Shown one piece after another: positions 26,739 to 34,966 of a stretch of 64,000 nucleotides of DNA. This stretch comes from Bacteroidota bacterium. Its GTDB lineage: Bacteria; Bacteroidota; Bacteroidia; AKYH767-A; OLB10. Position 1 is the first letter of the stretch; each line of letters begins with the position of its first letter. A model generated the notes under the pieces. That model had not been told where the DNA came from. It was given only the letters and a program-made list of their open reading frames with translations, and did no database searches. The translations under genes were made by a program, and so were the position numbers. Location of the stretch: contig JADJOH010000007.1 in assembly GCA_016713925.1 (NCBI GenBank), positions 186,001-250,000 of the forward strand. The letters are read 5' to 3'.

Positions 26739-27271
26739 TGCTGCAAATGTGAGAGTTTTTTATGAAGTTCCCAGCAAACAATTCCCGCACAGACCGACAC
26801 ATTCAACGAGTGCTTGGTACCCTCTTGCCTGATCTCAATACTTCCATCGCAAAGATCAACCACCTCCTGACTCACGCCATCCATCTCATGCCCGAAAATA
26901 ATGGCCGTGGCGGGTAATTGCGGAAGAAAATCCTCAAGCGAAATACTCTCCTGCACCTGCTCCAAAGCATAGACTTTTACCCCCTCATGCTGAAGCTTTT
27001 TTACAGCGGTAAGGGTGTCCGTCTCATACTCCCATGGAACAGAAGAGGTAGCACCAAGAGCCGTTTTTAAAACTTCCTTATGAGGCGGTTGTGCCGTAAT
27101 GCCGCAGAGAATAATTTTCCCGATCCGGAAGGCATCCGCACTCCTGAAAACAGAGCCTACATTGAGGGCGCTGCGTACATTATCCAATATCAAAATAATT
27201 GGTAATTTCTTTATCTGTTGATAAGCAGTGAGGTCGGGGCGACCGAGTTCTTCGTTGGTTAGCTTCTGCAC
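26735..27271 (-). CDS. TrmH/SpoU-family RNA 2'-O-methyltransferase
   Basis: A 178-residue SPOUT-class protein with the three trefoil-knot motifs: VRSALNVGSVFRSADAF (motif 1, with the conserved Asn/Arg), IIFGHEMDGVS (motif 2), and SLNVSVCAGIVCWELH (motif 3). It methylates the ribose of tRNA or rRNA using SAM, and works as a dimer. It is near the minimum length and lacks the N-terminal RNA-binding extension of TrmH or RlmB, so the target nucleotide cannot be given. It is the first gene of an operon with ruvC and is divergent from mutS. A -7 box lies 19 bases upstream. Confidence 0.9.
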   Translation of the reverse strand: MQKLTNEELGRPDLTAYQQIKKLPIILILDNVRSALNVGSVFRSADAFRIGKIILCGITAQPPHKEVLKTALGATSSVPWEYETDTLTAVKKLQHEGVKVYALEQVQESISLEDFLPQLPATAIIFGHEMDGVSQEVVDLCDGSIEIRQEGTKHSLNVSVCAGIVCWELHKKLSHLQQ

Positions 27272-27290
27272 GCGAATGGGTATCTTAGCG

Positions 27291-27298
27291 CAAAGTTA
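27291..27298 (-). promoter_or_regulatory. Putative -7 box of the methyltransferase-ruvC operon
   Basis: TAACTTTG on the minus strand matches TAnnTTTG and lies 19 bases before the methyltransferase start, in the 36-base gap to mutS. No clear -33 box was found, and any such box would overlap the mutS coding sequence. Confidence 0.45.
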
Positions 27299-27307
27299 AG
27301 TATAGCC

Positions 27308-29935
27308 GTGAAAGAAGAGACACCCCTCATGCAACAGTACAATAGCATCAAGGCGAAATATCCGGATGCGCTGTTATTATTTCGTGTGGGAGATTTTTAC
27401 GAGACCTTTAGCGAAGATGCCATTAAAGCTTCTAAAGTGTTGGGCATTGTGCTTACCAAGCGAAGCAATGGTGCCGCTTCCGACATGGAGCTCGCGGGTT
27501 TCCCACATCATTCCCTCGATACCTATTTACCTAAACTGGTGCGTGCCGGCATGCGCGTAGCCATCTGTGATCAACTCGAAGATCCGAAAACAACAAAAAA
27601 AATTGTGAAGCGCGGAGTGACCGAAGTGGTAACGCCGGGTGTGACATTCAGTGATAAAATTCTGGATCATAAATCGAATAATTTCCTCGCTGCTTTTTAT
27701 CCGGCATCAGAGTCGGGCAGTAAATCGGGTCTCGCTTTAGTAGATGCCAGCACCGGAGAGTTTTATGTAGCAGAGGGCAATAGTGATTATATCGATAAAT
27801 TATTGCAGAGCTTTCAGCCCAGCGAAGTACTGGTGCCACGTAGCGCGAAAGCGAATTTCGAACAAAAGTATGGTCAGCGGTTTTATACCTATTCCCTCGA
27901 TGACTGGGCCTTTCAGTTGTTGTTTGCCAGAGAAACATTATTGAAGCATTTTCAAACCATTTCTATGAAGGGATTTGGCGTTGAGGAGATGCAGGCAGGT
28001 GTAGTAGCAGCAGGAGCCGCCTTGTATTATCTGCAGCAAACACGTCAGGAAACACTCGTCCATATTTCCGCCCTCTCCCGTATGGAAGAAGATCGTTATG
28101 TATGGCTTGATCGTTTTACCATTCGGAATCTGGAGCTGGTGAATTCTCCCCATGAAAATGCCCGGACATTATTGAGCGTACTGGATTTTACGGTTTCACC
28201 GATGGGAGGGAGGATGTTACGCCGCTGGTTGTTGTTACCGCTGAAAGAAATTATTCCCATCAAAGAGCGACAGGATAACGTTGAGGTATTAACGAAAAGT
28301 GAAGAACTGTTGGAAAAACTCCAAGCTGATCTGAAAGGAGTAGGCGACCTCGAGCGCATCGCATCCCGAATTGCTATTCGTAAACTGGGCCCGCGGGAAG
28401 CCATGCAGTTGAAGCGATCTCTCCTCTTGCTGGCTCCCATGAAGGAACAACTGGAAAAGATCAGCCATCCCGGATTAAAAGCCATCGCCGGTCGTTTACA
28501 TTCCTGCGAAGAATTATTGAATAAATTAACGATGGCTTTGTCTGATGATCCTCCTGCTTTACTAAACAAAGGAGGAACATTCCGGAAAGGCTATCATGCC
28601 GCATTGGATGAGCTAAAGGAACTGGCCTTTGAAGGAAAAGATTATCTCCTGAAAATTCAACGCGAAGAGAGTGAAAAAACAGGCATCACCTCACTGAAGA
28701 TTGCTTTTAATAATGTCTTTGGTTATTATATTGAAGTCACCAATGTGCATAAAAACAAAGTGCCGGCCTCCTGGGTGCGCAAACAAACGCTGACCAATGC
28801 AGAGCGGTATATTACAGAAGAACTGAAGCAATACGAAGAGAAAATTCTGGGTGCTGAAGAAAAGATTCAGAAGATTGAAGAAACACTTTACGCGGAATTG
28901 CTGGAATATATGTCTACGTACATTCTTTTGTTACAGCAGAATGCTTCGGAGATGGCCCGCCTCGATTGCCTCTGCAGTTTTGCCTCAGTGGCGATGAAGT
29001 ACGGCTATGTTAAACCCACATTAGATGAATCGCTGATTCTGAATATCCGGAATGGCCGCCATCCGGTTTTAGAGCAACAGCTACCTCTCGGCGAAAGCTA
29101 TATTCCCAATGATGTCTACTTAGACAATGAGCAACAGCAGATCATCATCATCACCGGTCCGAACATGGCGGGAAAGTCTGCCATACTCCGCCAAACAGCG
29201 TTGATCGTCCTGATGGCACAAACGGGTTGCTTTGTCCCGGCACAGGAAGCGACCATTGGCATGGTAGATAAAATATTTACCAGGGTAGGGGCTTCCGATA
29301 ATTTATCGCAGGGAGAATCTACCTTCATGGTGGAGATGAATGAAACGGCGAGTATTCTGCACAACATCACTAACAGGAGTCTGGTATTGTTGGATGAAAT
29401 CGGGCGAGGCACCAGTACGTACGATGGCATCTCCATCGCCTGGGCCATTGCCGAATTCATTCACGATCATCCTACAGCGAAAGCCAAAACGCTTTTCGCC
29501 ACACATTACCATGAACTCAACGAAATGGCAGAGAGCTTTGGAAGAATTAAAAACTTCAGCATCGCCATTCACGAAAGCGGCAACAAAATACTATTCCTGC
29601 GTAAGCTCATTCCAGGTGGCAGTGAACATAGTTTCGGAATCCATGTAGCGCAAATGGCCGGAATGCCGAGCAAAGTCCTGAAGCGGGCACAGCAGATGCT
29701 CGAAACTCTCGAAAAAGCCCATGGCCTCAATGAAATTGTAAAATCCAGCGATGCAAAGGCCAAAAAGGACGAGTTGCAATTGAGTTTCTTCCAGTTAGAT
29801 GATCCGGTTTTGGAGCAAATCCGTGATGAAATCCTCCAAACTGATATAAATACACTCACTCCCGTCGAGGCGCTAATGAAATTAAATGAAATTAAGAAGT
29901 TGATTTCGAGAGAGAAAGTGAATTTAAACGCCTGA
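27308..29935 (+). CDS. mutS: DNA mismatch repair protein MutS
   Basis: An 875-residue protein of full length. Domain I carries the mismatch-reading motif FYE (Phe30-Tyr31-Glu32 in GDFYETF). Connector, lever and clamp domains span about 130-550. The ATPase has Walker A GPNMAGKS at about 617-624, followed by DNLSQGESTFMVEMNE, Walker B LVLLDEIGRGTSTYDG, and ATHYHEL. The C-terminus contains the usual LQLSFFQLDDP and LTPVEALMKLNEIKKLI segments (about 820-870). It detects base mismatches and recruits MutL. The start is a GTG; the next Met is eight codons in, and the family's ETPLMxQYNxIK context favours the GTG. Confidence 0.97.
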   Translation: MKEETPLMQQYNSIKAKYPDALLLFRVGDFYETFSEDAIKASKVLGIVLTKRSNGAASDMELAGFPHHSLDTYLPKLVRAGMRVAICDQLEDPKTTKKIVKRGVTEVVTPGVTFSDKILDHKSNNFLAAFYPASESGSKSGLALVDASTGEFYVAEGNSDYIDKLLQSFQPSEVLVPRSAKANFEQKYGQRFYTYSLDDWAFQLLFARETLLKHFQTISMKGFGVEEMQAGVVAAGAALYYLQQTRQETLVHISALSRMEEDRYVWLDRFTIRNLELVNSPHENARTLLSVLDFTVSPMGGRMLRRWLLLPLKEIIPIKERQDNVEVLTKSEELLEKLQADLKGVGDLERIASRIAIRKLGPREAMQLKRSLLLLAPMKEQLEKISHPGLKAIAGRLHSCEELLNKLTMALSDDPPALLNKGGTFRKGYHAALDELKELAFEGKDYLLKIQREESEKTGITSLKIAFNNVFGYYIEVTNVHKNKVPASWVRKQTLTNAERYITEELKQYEEKILGAEEKIQKIEETLYAELLEYMSTYILLLQQNASEMARLDCLCSFASVAMKYGYVKPTLDESLILNIRNGRHPVLEQQLPLGESYIPNDVYLDNEQQQIIIITGPNMAGKSAILRQTALIVLMAQTGCFVPAQEATIGMVDKIFTRVGASDNLSQGESTFMVEMNETASILHNITNRSLVLLDEIGRGTSTYDGISIAWAIAEFIHDHPTAKAKTLFATHYHELNEMAESFGRIKNFSIAIHESGNKILFLRKLIPGGSEHSFGIHVAQMAGMPSKVLKRAQQMLETLEKAHGLNEIVKSSDAKAKKDELQLSFFQLDDPVLEQIRDEILQTDINTLTPVEALMKLNEIKKLISREKVNLNA

Positions 29936-29938
29936 GAA

Positions 29939-29971
29939 TTTGAAATATAGGCCTATTAAGTTGTATTTTTG
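29939..29971 (+). promoter_or_regulatory. Promoter of the tRNA-Gly gene
   Basis: TTTG at 29939-29942 and TATTTTTG at 29964-29971 are separated by 21 bases. The -7 box ends nine bases before the tRNA 5' end, fitting a start just upstream of the tRNA. Confidence 0.6.
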
Positions 29972-29980
29972 CAACCCATT

Positions 29981-30056
<76 letters not shown>

Positions 30057-30060
30057 AAAC

Positions 30061-30088
30061 AAAAGCCTCCATTGCAGGAGGCTTTTTT
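30061..30088 (+). terminator. Rho-independent terminator of tRNA-Gly
   Basis: AAAAGCCTCC and GGAGGCTTTT pair perfectly around ATTGCA and lead into a T-run, five bases after the tRNA 3' end. Confidence 0.9.
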
Positions 30089-30147
30089 GTTTATGAGAAT
30101 TCAAAGTTTGAGTTGATACCATATCTTAGTTCAATTCAAAAAACTAT

Positions 30148-30155
30148 TACTTTTG
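30148..30155 (+). promoter_or_regulatory. Putative -7 box of the tRNA-Leu gene
   Basis: TACTTTTG matches TAnnTTTG 50 bases before the mature tRNA-Leu 5' end. A matching -33 box is not evident, so confidence is limited. A separate terminator behind tRNA-Gly means the Leu gene needs its own promoter. Confidence 0.4.
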
Positions 30156-30205
30156 CACCTCCAATTCTTATTGAAAACTAAGGATTTGATTTTTTGGAAA
30201 TAACC

Positions 30206-30289
30206 GCCCGGGTGGTGGAATTGGTAGACACGCAGGACTTAAAATCCTGTGGCCTTACAGCTGTACGGGTTCGACTCCCGTCCCGGGTA
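30206..30289 (+). tRNA. tRNA-Leu (TAA)
   Basis: An 84-base class II tRNA. The acceptor is GCCCGGG paired to CCCGGGT (terminal G-T), the anticodon stem is CAGGA/TCCTG around CTTAAAA (anticodon TAA), there is an extended variable arm, and the T arm is ACGGG-TTCGACT-CCCGT. Discriminator A is followed by CAAA, so CCA is not encoded, unlike the neighbouring tRNA-Gly. Confidence 0.95.
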
Positions 30290-30290
30290 C

Positions 30291-30339
30291 AAAACAGAGC
30301 GAAGAAACTGAGCGAGAGCGATGTTTCAGCTCTGTTTTT
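30291..30339 (+). terminator. Long hairpin terminator after tRNA-Leu
   Basis: AAAACAGAGC and GCTCTGTTTT pair over a 28-base loop that itself holds GAAAC/GTTTC, followed by a T-run. The loop words (CAGAGCGAAGAAAC, GCGAGAGCG) recur in the repeat modules of the next 1.5 kb. Confidence 0.75.
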
Positions 30340-30716
30340 CCTGCTCACTCGTACTCTTTCCTCGCTCTTAAATAGAATCTTACTATAAATCCTTTTTCAA
30401 ACTAATAATACCATGTTTCTATATCAAGTCCTTTGGTCTACGAAAAGTTCCAATATTCCAGTCCTAAAAACTCCCTCGTACTGTTGCTTCTTCTCGCTTC
30501 GTCCCGTTTTCTCAATTCAAAAAAATCTTCTAACCTTAAAAACCGAGAGCGAGTAACAGAGCGAAGAAACAGTGGGTTAAATCAAGTCCTGAAGGCGACG
30601 AAAAGTTCCAATCATCCAATGAGTTAGCTGAAAAAAACCGTTCCCATTTCTATTATACTCTATCTTTGCTCTTAAATAGTATCTTGCCATAAACCCTTTT
30701 TCAAACCAATCATCTT
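30340..30716. repeat. Degenerate repeat module preceding four-helix-bundle gene 1
   Basis: No convincing gene. It holds a leader-like segment (CTCGCTCTTAAATAG ... TTTTCAAAC ... ATGTTTC), then a block with ATCAAGTCC, AAAAGTTCCAAT, CGTCCCGTTTTCTCAA, AAATCTTCTAACC and GAGAGCGAGTAACAGAGCG. Part of the block is repeated at 30584-30625. A second copy of the leader, starting about 30660, runs into the start of the four-helix-bundle gene. The same blocks recur at 31062-31528. Confidence 0.6.
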
Positions 30717-31061
30717 ATGTTCCCATTCCAAAATCTTGAAGTCTACAAGAAATCCAAATTATTCCATCTTCATTGTAAGGAGATTATCCTTACCCGAAAA
30801 CTCGATTCCTACGTCAGGGACCAGCTAGGGCGTGCATCATTCAGTGTTCCATTGAACATCGCCGAAGGCTCCGGAAAATTCTCAAACGCCGATCGACGCA
30901 ATTATTATGTGACGGCACGTGGCTCGGTGCTGGAGTGTGTTGCAGTTGCTGATATTCTTTGTGATATAGGAATACTGAATCAGGATGAGTTTGTAACTAT
31001 CTACAATCAGGCGGATGAATTGTCCAGGATGTTGTTTGCGATGATTAAAAAATTATCTTGA
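30717..31061 (+). CDS. Four-helix-bundle protein (S23/IVP-like), copy 1
   Basis: A 114-residue, wholly helical protein: MFPFQNLEVYKKSKLFHLH, then RKLDSYVRDQLGRASFSVPLNIAEGSG, NYYVTARGSVLECVAVADIL, and a final helix ending LFAMIKKLS. The motif from RASFSVPLNIAEGSG to ARGSVLE is diagnostic of the four-helix-bundle family first seen in intervening sequences of 23S rRNA genes, and related to the Avd accessory protein of diversity-generating retroelements. These proteins form pentamers and may bind nucleic acid. No rRNA or reverse transcriptase is present here, so it is a free-standing chromosomal copy. A near-identical copy lies 0.8 kb downstream. The biological role is unknown. Confidence 0.85.
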   Translation: MFPFQNLEVYKKSKLFHLHCKEIILTRKLDSYVRDQLGRASFSVPLNIAEGSGKFSNADRRNYYVTARGSVLECVAVADILCDIGILNQDEFVTIYNQADELSRMLFAMIKKLS

Positions 31062-31528
31062 AAAAGAAAATCACACTGCTCACTCGCACTCTAACTTCGC
31101 TCTTAAATAGTATATTACTAAAAATTCCTTTTCAAACAAAAAAACATCATGTTTCTAAATCAAGTCCTGAAAGCAACCAATAGTATCAATCATCCAGTCC
31201 ATAAAACTACCCCGCATTGTTCCTGCTTCTCGTTGCGTCCCGTTTTCTCAACTCAAAAAAATCTTCTAACCTTATAAACCGAGAGCGAGTAACAGAGCGG
31301 AGAAACAGTGGGTTAAATCAAGTCCTGAAGGCTACCAAAAGTTCCAATATTCCAATCCTAAAAACTACCTCTTACTGTTCCTTCCTCTCGTTGCGTCCCG
31401 TTTTCTCAATAAAAAGAATCTTCTAAACTTAAAAATCGAGAGCGAGTAACAGAGCGGAGAAACAGGTTGTTAAATCATATGCTAAAGTATTGTTACTTAC
31501 CATAAACCCCTTTTCAAACCCAAATCTT
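31062..31528. repeat. Repeat modules between the two four-helix-bundle genes
   Basis: No convincing gene. Two successive copies of the block seen upstream occur: about 31156-31313 and 31314-31470. Each has AAATCAAGTCCTGAA, CGTTGCGTCCCGTTTTCTCAA, ATCTTCTAA and GAGAGCGAGTAACAGAGCGGAG, and the pair is preceded by the TCTTAAATAGTAT leader. In three copies the same reading frame encodes a short peptide of the type NQVLKATKSSNIP ... SLRPVFS, but stop positions differ, so coding is doubtful. Confidence 0.6.
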
Positions 31529-31873
31529 ATGTTCCCATTCCAAAATCTTGAAGTTTACAAGAAATCCAAATTATTCCATCTTCATTGTAAGGAGATCATC
31601 CTTACCCGCAAACTCGATTCCTACGTCAGAGACCAGCTAGGGCGCGCATCATTCAGTGTTCCATTGAACATCGCCGAAGGCTCCGGAAAATTCTCAAATG
31701 CCGATCGGCGCAATTATTATGTGACTGCACGTGGTTCGGTCCTGGAGTGTGTTGCGGTTGCTGATATTCTTTGTGACACCGCAGTTCTGAATCATGATGA
31801 ATTTGTTTCCATCTACAATCAGGCAGATGAATTGTCCAGGATGTTGTTTGCGATGATCAAAAAATTATCTTGA
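31529..31873 (+). CDS. Four-helix-bundle protein (S23/IVP-like), copy 2
   Basis: 114 residues, differing from copy 1 at only a few positions, mainly in the loop after ADILCD (TAVLNHDEFVSIYNQ here; IGILNQDEFVTIYNQ in copy 1). DNA identity extends 18 bases past the stop (AAAAAGAAAATCACAC). The start at 31529 matches copy 1; the frame is open to 31490 but that part is the repeat leader. The high identity implies a recent duplication or gene conversion. Both copies keep intact frames, which suggests selection or very recent origin. Confidence 0.85.
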   Translation: MFPFQNLEVYKKSKLFHLHCKEIILTRKLDSYVRDQLGRASFSVPLNIAEGSGKFSNADRRNYYVTARGSVLECVAVADILCDTAVLNHDEFVSIYNQADELSRMLFAMIKKLS

Positions 31874-32073
31874 AAAAGAAAATCACACTTCCTACCTCGC
31901 TCTGTTCCTCGCTCTTTATTTTCATCTTTCCGTAATCACTTTCTTAAACAAAAAAGTATGTTCCTTTTGGTAATCGACTTAACCATAGTCCATAGATTAT
32001 TTTTTAACACAATCACTAAAATTGCACTCATTTATCCGCAAAAAAACATATTTCGAAAATACATTCCACTGTT

Positions 32074-32117
32074 CGCGTTATTGTAGCCGCGTTACATGTA
32101 ACGCGGCTACAATAACG
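32074..32117. repeat. 44-base perfect palindrome (GTAGCCGCGTTACA type)
   Basis: GCGTTATTGTAGCCGCGTTACA on the left half is the exact reverse complement of the right half, so the halves meet at ACATGT with no loop. A related 36-base palindrome with the same 28-base centre occurs at 35078-35113. Both are in convergent intergenic gaps. It has no T-run, so it is not a simple terminator. Confidence 0.85.
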
Positions 32118-32147
32118 CACGAACCCGACACACGAATCCCATCCGTT

Positions 32148-32195
32148 ATGACAGGTCGCGATCTGTCACCTGTCACCAGCATGACACGACCTGTC
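32148..32195. repeat. GACAGGTCGCGACC palindrome family, two copies
   Basis: TGACAGGTCGCGATCTGTCA at 32148-32167 differs from the perfect 20-base palindrome by one base. TGACACGACCTGTCA at 32181-32195 is a shortened version. The same family occurs at 34967-35206 and 50056-50280. Confidence 0.8.
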
Positions 32196-32250
32196 ATTGG
32201 AGTTGTGCGTTTGGCCTGGTTCCGGATGACAAAAATGGTAAGGAAAATAA

Positions 32251-32280
32251 AAAACCGTTTCGAAATTTTGAAACGGTTTT
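32251..32280 (-). terminator. Terminator of the HAD / ParB-like operon
   Basis: AAAACCGTTTC and GAAACGGTTTT form an 11-bp stem with an eight-base loop. On the minus strand it is followed by a TTTTTTATTTT tract and lies 25 bases after the HAD stop codon. It could also act on the plus strand. Confidence 0.8.
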
Positions 32281-32305
32281 AATGATATCAGGCAATTTTA
32301 AATCT

Positions 32306-32752
32306 CTAAAGAGCCTTGTATTTCACATGCTCCAAATCTCTTTCTGTAAGTCCAATGAGCGGGCTGGTGAGAATGAGTTTTTCTTTTAAATCCTTTGGAA
32401 GATCATTCAACGATGTATCATCATCAATGATCAAAAAATCATCATTGATAATGTTCAAGCTGAACCAGTTCAAAATCTCTTCTTTTCTATTAGGAAAGAT
32501 GGTGTTTTGAGCTAAGGTTTCCAGCTTACCGACTGAAAGACCTCTTGTTTCAAAAATACTTTTCCAGGAATCTTGAGTAAATCTGGATTTATGGGAAGTA
32601 GTAAGCACTACCTTCGTATCTTCAGTGATCAAGCATTGTAAGGCACGAACAGCCAAAGGACTAAAAGCAGGAAACCCATCATTTAATAATTCAGGGCTTT
32701 TCCAACCTTTAGCAGGAACCATTACACCATCTATGTCAAGAAAGATGAACAT
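32306..32752 (-). CDS. HAD-superfamily phosphatase-like protein (HAD_SAK type)
   Basis: A 148-residue single-domain protein. The HAD motif I is FLDIDGV (Asp6 nucleophile and Asp8), motif II is VVLTTSHKS, and the acidic motif IV region is FLIIDDDTSLNDL. There is no cap domain. The layout resembles the HAD domains found in Swiss-Army-knife RNA-repair proteins and in stand-alone small HADs of defence or nucleotide-repair islands. The reaction is likely phosphate removal from a nucleotide or RNA end, but the substrate cannot be read from the sequence. It starts 17 bases after the ParB-like gene on the same strand, so the two form an operon closed by a strong terminator. Confidence 0.75.
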   Translation of the reverse strand: MFIFLDIDGVMVPAKGWKSPELLNDGFPAFSPLAVRALQCLITEDTKVVLTTSHKSRFTQDSWKSIFETRGLSVGKLETLAQNTIFPNRKEEILNWFSLNIINDDFLIIDDDTSLNDLPKDLKEKLILTSPLIGLTERDLEHVKYKAL

Positions 32753-32769
32753 GTTTGCAAAGATACGGC

Positions 32770-33153
32770 CTATTCGAGCTGTTTGCTAATTTCTTCAACA
32801 CTCATGTTGTTATAATGGGCATCCGCTTCATTTAATCTTTTTATTTTTGCCTTAGTATCCCAATCTTCGACATCGATTTCTATTGAACTCCAATTAGTTA
32901 TAACAGTTGCGGAGGTTCTTCTCGTCGGGTTTATTTCGAGCTGAATTCCAGCCAATTTAGAGGCCAGATACCTGTGATGACCATCAATGATCAAATTTTG
33001 GTCGACATTAATTCCGGAAAATTTTATTCCAAGAACCATTTTCTTGTAGATACGGACGATGATAGGTAAACATAACCTGTTATGCGTCGATTTTAATTCA
33101 AATTCCTTTGTCTTGATCAATTCCAAAACGTCATTCATGGAAATTTGTTTCAT
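32770..33153 (-). CDS. ParB/sulfiredoxin-like fold protein
   Basis: 127 residues from Met 33153; the frame is open to 33276, but that extension has no family character and overlaps the region before the divergent gene. The key segment is NLIIDGHHRYLASKLAG, matching the ParB/Srx nucleotide-binding core (D-GHHR). Before it is PIIVRIYKKM, and after it are a Thr/Ser-rich strand and a C-terminal helix (NNMSVEEISKQLE). Proteins of this fold bind or hydrolyse nucleoside triphosphates; ParB proper uses CTP. It lacks the helix-turn-helix DNA-binding part, so it is not a partition protein. It is the first gene of a two-gene operon with a small HAD phosphatase, a pairing suggestive of nucleotide or RNA end chemistry. 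Confidence 0.65.
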   Translation of the reverse strand: MKQISMNDVLELIKTKEFELKSTHNRLCLPIIVRIYKKMVLGIKFSGINVDQNLIIDGHHRYLASKLAGIQLEINPTRRTSATVITNWSSIEIDVEDWDTKAKIKRLNEADAHYNNMSVEEISKQLE

Positions 33154-33424
33154 GCTGTTATTCAGATAAAATTTTGAGTGGAATAAAAAATAAAATTGTA
33201 AATACAATAACTGCTTCTCTAAATACGCTATCAGCAGCTTGTTTTGTAGCCATTTCTGCTGTTTGGATTCCTTCACTATGTATCGTCCCGGCCCCTGTTA
33301 CAAATTTATTGTATACACAACGGGCAACCGTTTTATAAACACTTTTATCCGTTTGAAAATGGCTATTGCTGAAGATAAATTATCATACCTTTATACCTTG
33401 CAATTAAAACCCACTCTTGTGGTT

Positions 33425-34966
33425 ATGATCAGAGGATTATTTCTGTTGTTATTTTTTTTCCGGATATTTTCTTCGGATGTCCATGCCCAATTCACTGATC
33501 GCTACTGGGCATTTGGTGATAGTGCGGCTATTAATTTTAAAAACCTCAGCAATCCTCAGCCAGCAAACAGTATACTTCGTGTTCGAGGGACATGCGCAAG
33601 CATTTGCGATAGTACAGGTGATTTATTATTTTATTGTGGAAGTCCTTATGTTTATCAATGGAATACGGTGCCTACATTTAATTATACATATGGGCATGTT
33701 ATAAATAAAAACCATCAATTGATGGAAAAAGGAGATTCAATTGTTGGTCTTTTGTGGTATCAGGAAATGGTGATTATTCCTGATCCGGGAAACAATAACC
33801 GGTTTTATATTTTTTGCGCAGGTGTAACACAGCCGGTAGTTGGACTTTATTATACCATTGTTGATTTATCATACAATAACGGCTTAGGAAAAGTAATTCA
33901 AAAAAATGTTCAAATTAGAAATGACACTTTGTGCGATGGGATTACCGCAGTTAGGCATGGAAATGGAAGGGATTGGTGGGTGGTGGTTAGAAGTTGGAAA
34001 GATGTGCCAACTAACGATATTACAGCTTATTTAGTCAGTCCGAATGGAGTCATTGCTTACCCTACTCAATATATTGGAACTCTTACTTGGTTGGACAGTG
34101 CTGTCAGGTTAAAGTTCAATAATGATGGATCACACTTATACAATGTTTCAATAAAAGGTGTTATTGATAGATTTGATTTTGATAGATGTACAGGAATATT
34201 TTCAAATCAGGTGAATTATTTAGTTCCTGGGGGACCATATTTAGGACTTTGGGGATTTGAAGTTTCTCCTGACGAAAGTAAATTATACACTTCACTTATT
34301 TATCAAACCTTCAATCAAGATACAGGTTATATCCTCCAATTCGATCTGAACGCCTCAAATTTTCTGGCAAGTGCAGATACATTAGGAGTTTATTTATCAC
34401 CAGATACACCAGGCCTATTAGAATTAGGTCCAAATGGTAAAATATACGTAAGTATTAATTGGTCCGGTCCAGATACCTGTTATAATTATTTGTATTGTTA
34501 TGGAACTGTGAATACAACCAACTCTAATTTGTCAGTAATAAACTATCCTGATAGCGCTGGTGCATCATGCAATTATCAACCTTTTAGTTTTAATTTAGGA
34601 GGACATAAAACATATGTAGGTTTACCAAATAACCACAACTACGAACTAGATACTTTACAAGGTAGTCCATGTGACACACTTACATCCGTTGGATTATTGG
34701 ACTTATTTCCTAAAAATAAAGATTTGAAACTATATTTTGACAAATCCTGGCAAACAATTTTTGTCAATGCAGAAGAGTTACATGGAAGACAAGCGACATT
34801 AGAGTTTTATAATGTCAACGGGCAATTAATTGATCGAATTTCTGCCGGAACAGATGGAAGTTATTTTAGCAAAAGCAGTTCATTTTCATTCCAACCCGAT
34901 GGTGTATACATAGTTCGGCTAAGTACCGAGAAGGAAGTCTTAACGGGGAGATTTGTTAAATGGTAA
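33425..34966 (+). CDS. Secreted WD40-like protein with T9SS-type C-terminus
   Basis: 513 residues from ATG 33425; the frame runs further upstream, but MIRGLFLLLFFFRIFSSDVHAQ is the only signal-peptide-like start. The mature part begins YWAFGDSAAINFKN. It contains repeated blade-like segments: NNRFYIFCAGV, NGRDWWVVVRSW, LKFNNDGSHLYNVSI and GFEVSPDESKLYTSLIY. The C-terminal ~75 residues (LDLFPKNKDLKLYF ... LEFYNVNGQLIDRISAG ... GVYIVRLSTEKEVLTGRFVKW) are a type A sorting domain for type IX secretion. The propeller-like domain is paralogous to residues ~520-890 of the convergent M43 protease at 35-39 kb. Palindromic repeats start one base after its stop codon. Confidence 0.8.
   Translation: MIRGLFLLLFFFRIFSSDVHAQFTDRYWAFGDSAAINFKNLSNPQPANSILRVRGTCASICDSTGDLLFYCGSPYVYQWNTVPTFNYTYGHVINKNHQLMEKGDSIVGLLWYQEMVIIPDPGNNNRFYIFCAGVTQPVVGLYYTIVDLSYNNGLGKVIQKNVQIRNDTLCDGITAVRHGNGRDWWVVVRSWKDVPTNDITAYLVSPNGVIAYPTQYIGTLTWLDSAVRLKFNNDGSHLYNVSIKGVIDRFDFDRCTGIFSNQVNYLVPGGPYLGLWGFEVSPDESKLYTSLIYQTFNQDTGYILQFDLNASNFLASADTLGVYLSPDTPGLLELGPNGKIYVSINWSGPDTCYNYLYCYGTVNTTNSNLSVINYPDSAGASCNYQPFSFNLGGHKTYVGLPNNHNYELDTLQGSPCDTLTSVGLLDLFPKNKDLKLYFDKSWQTIFVNAEELHGRQATLEFYNVNGQLIDRISAGTDGSYFSKSSSFSFQPDGVYIVRLSTEKEVLTGRFVKW

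Larger units (their letters stand above)
31874..32305. other. Intergenic stretch with palindromic elements and a terminator
   Basis: This is 432 bases between convergent genes. The first ~60 bases still resemble the four-helix-bundle repeat tail (CTCGCTCTGTTCCTCGCTC). Then come a 44-base perfect palindrome, two members of the GACAGGTCGCGACC family, and a hairpin terminator for the minus-strand HAD gene, each listed separately. No open frame with coding character is seen. Confidence 0.6.
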
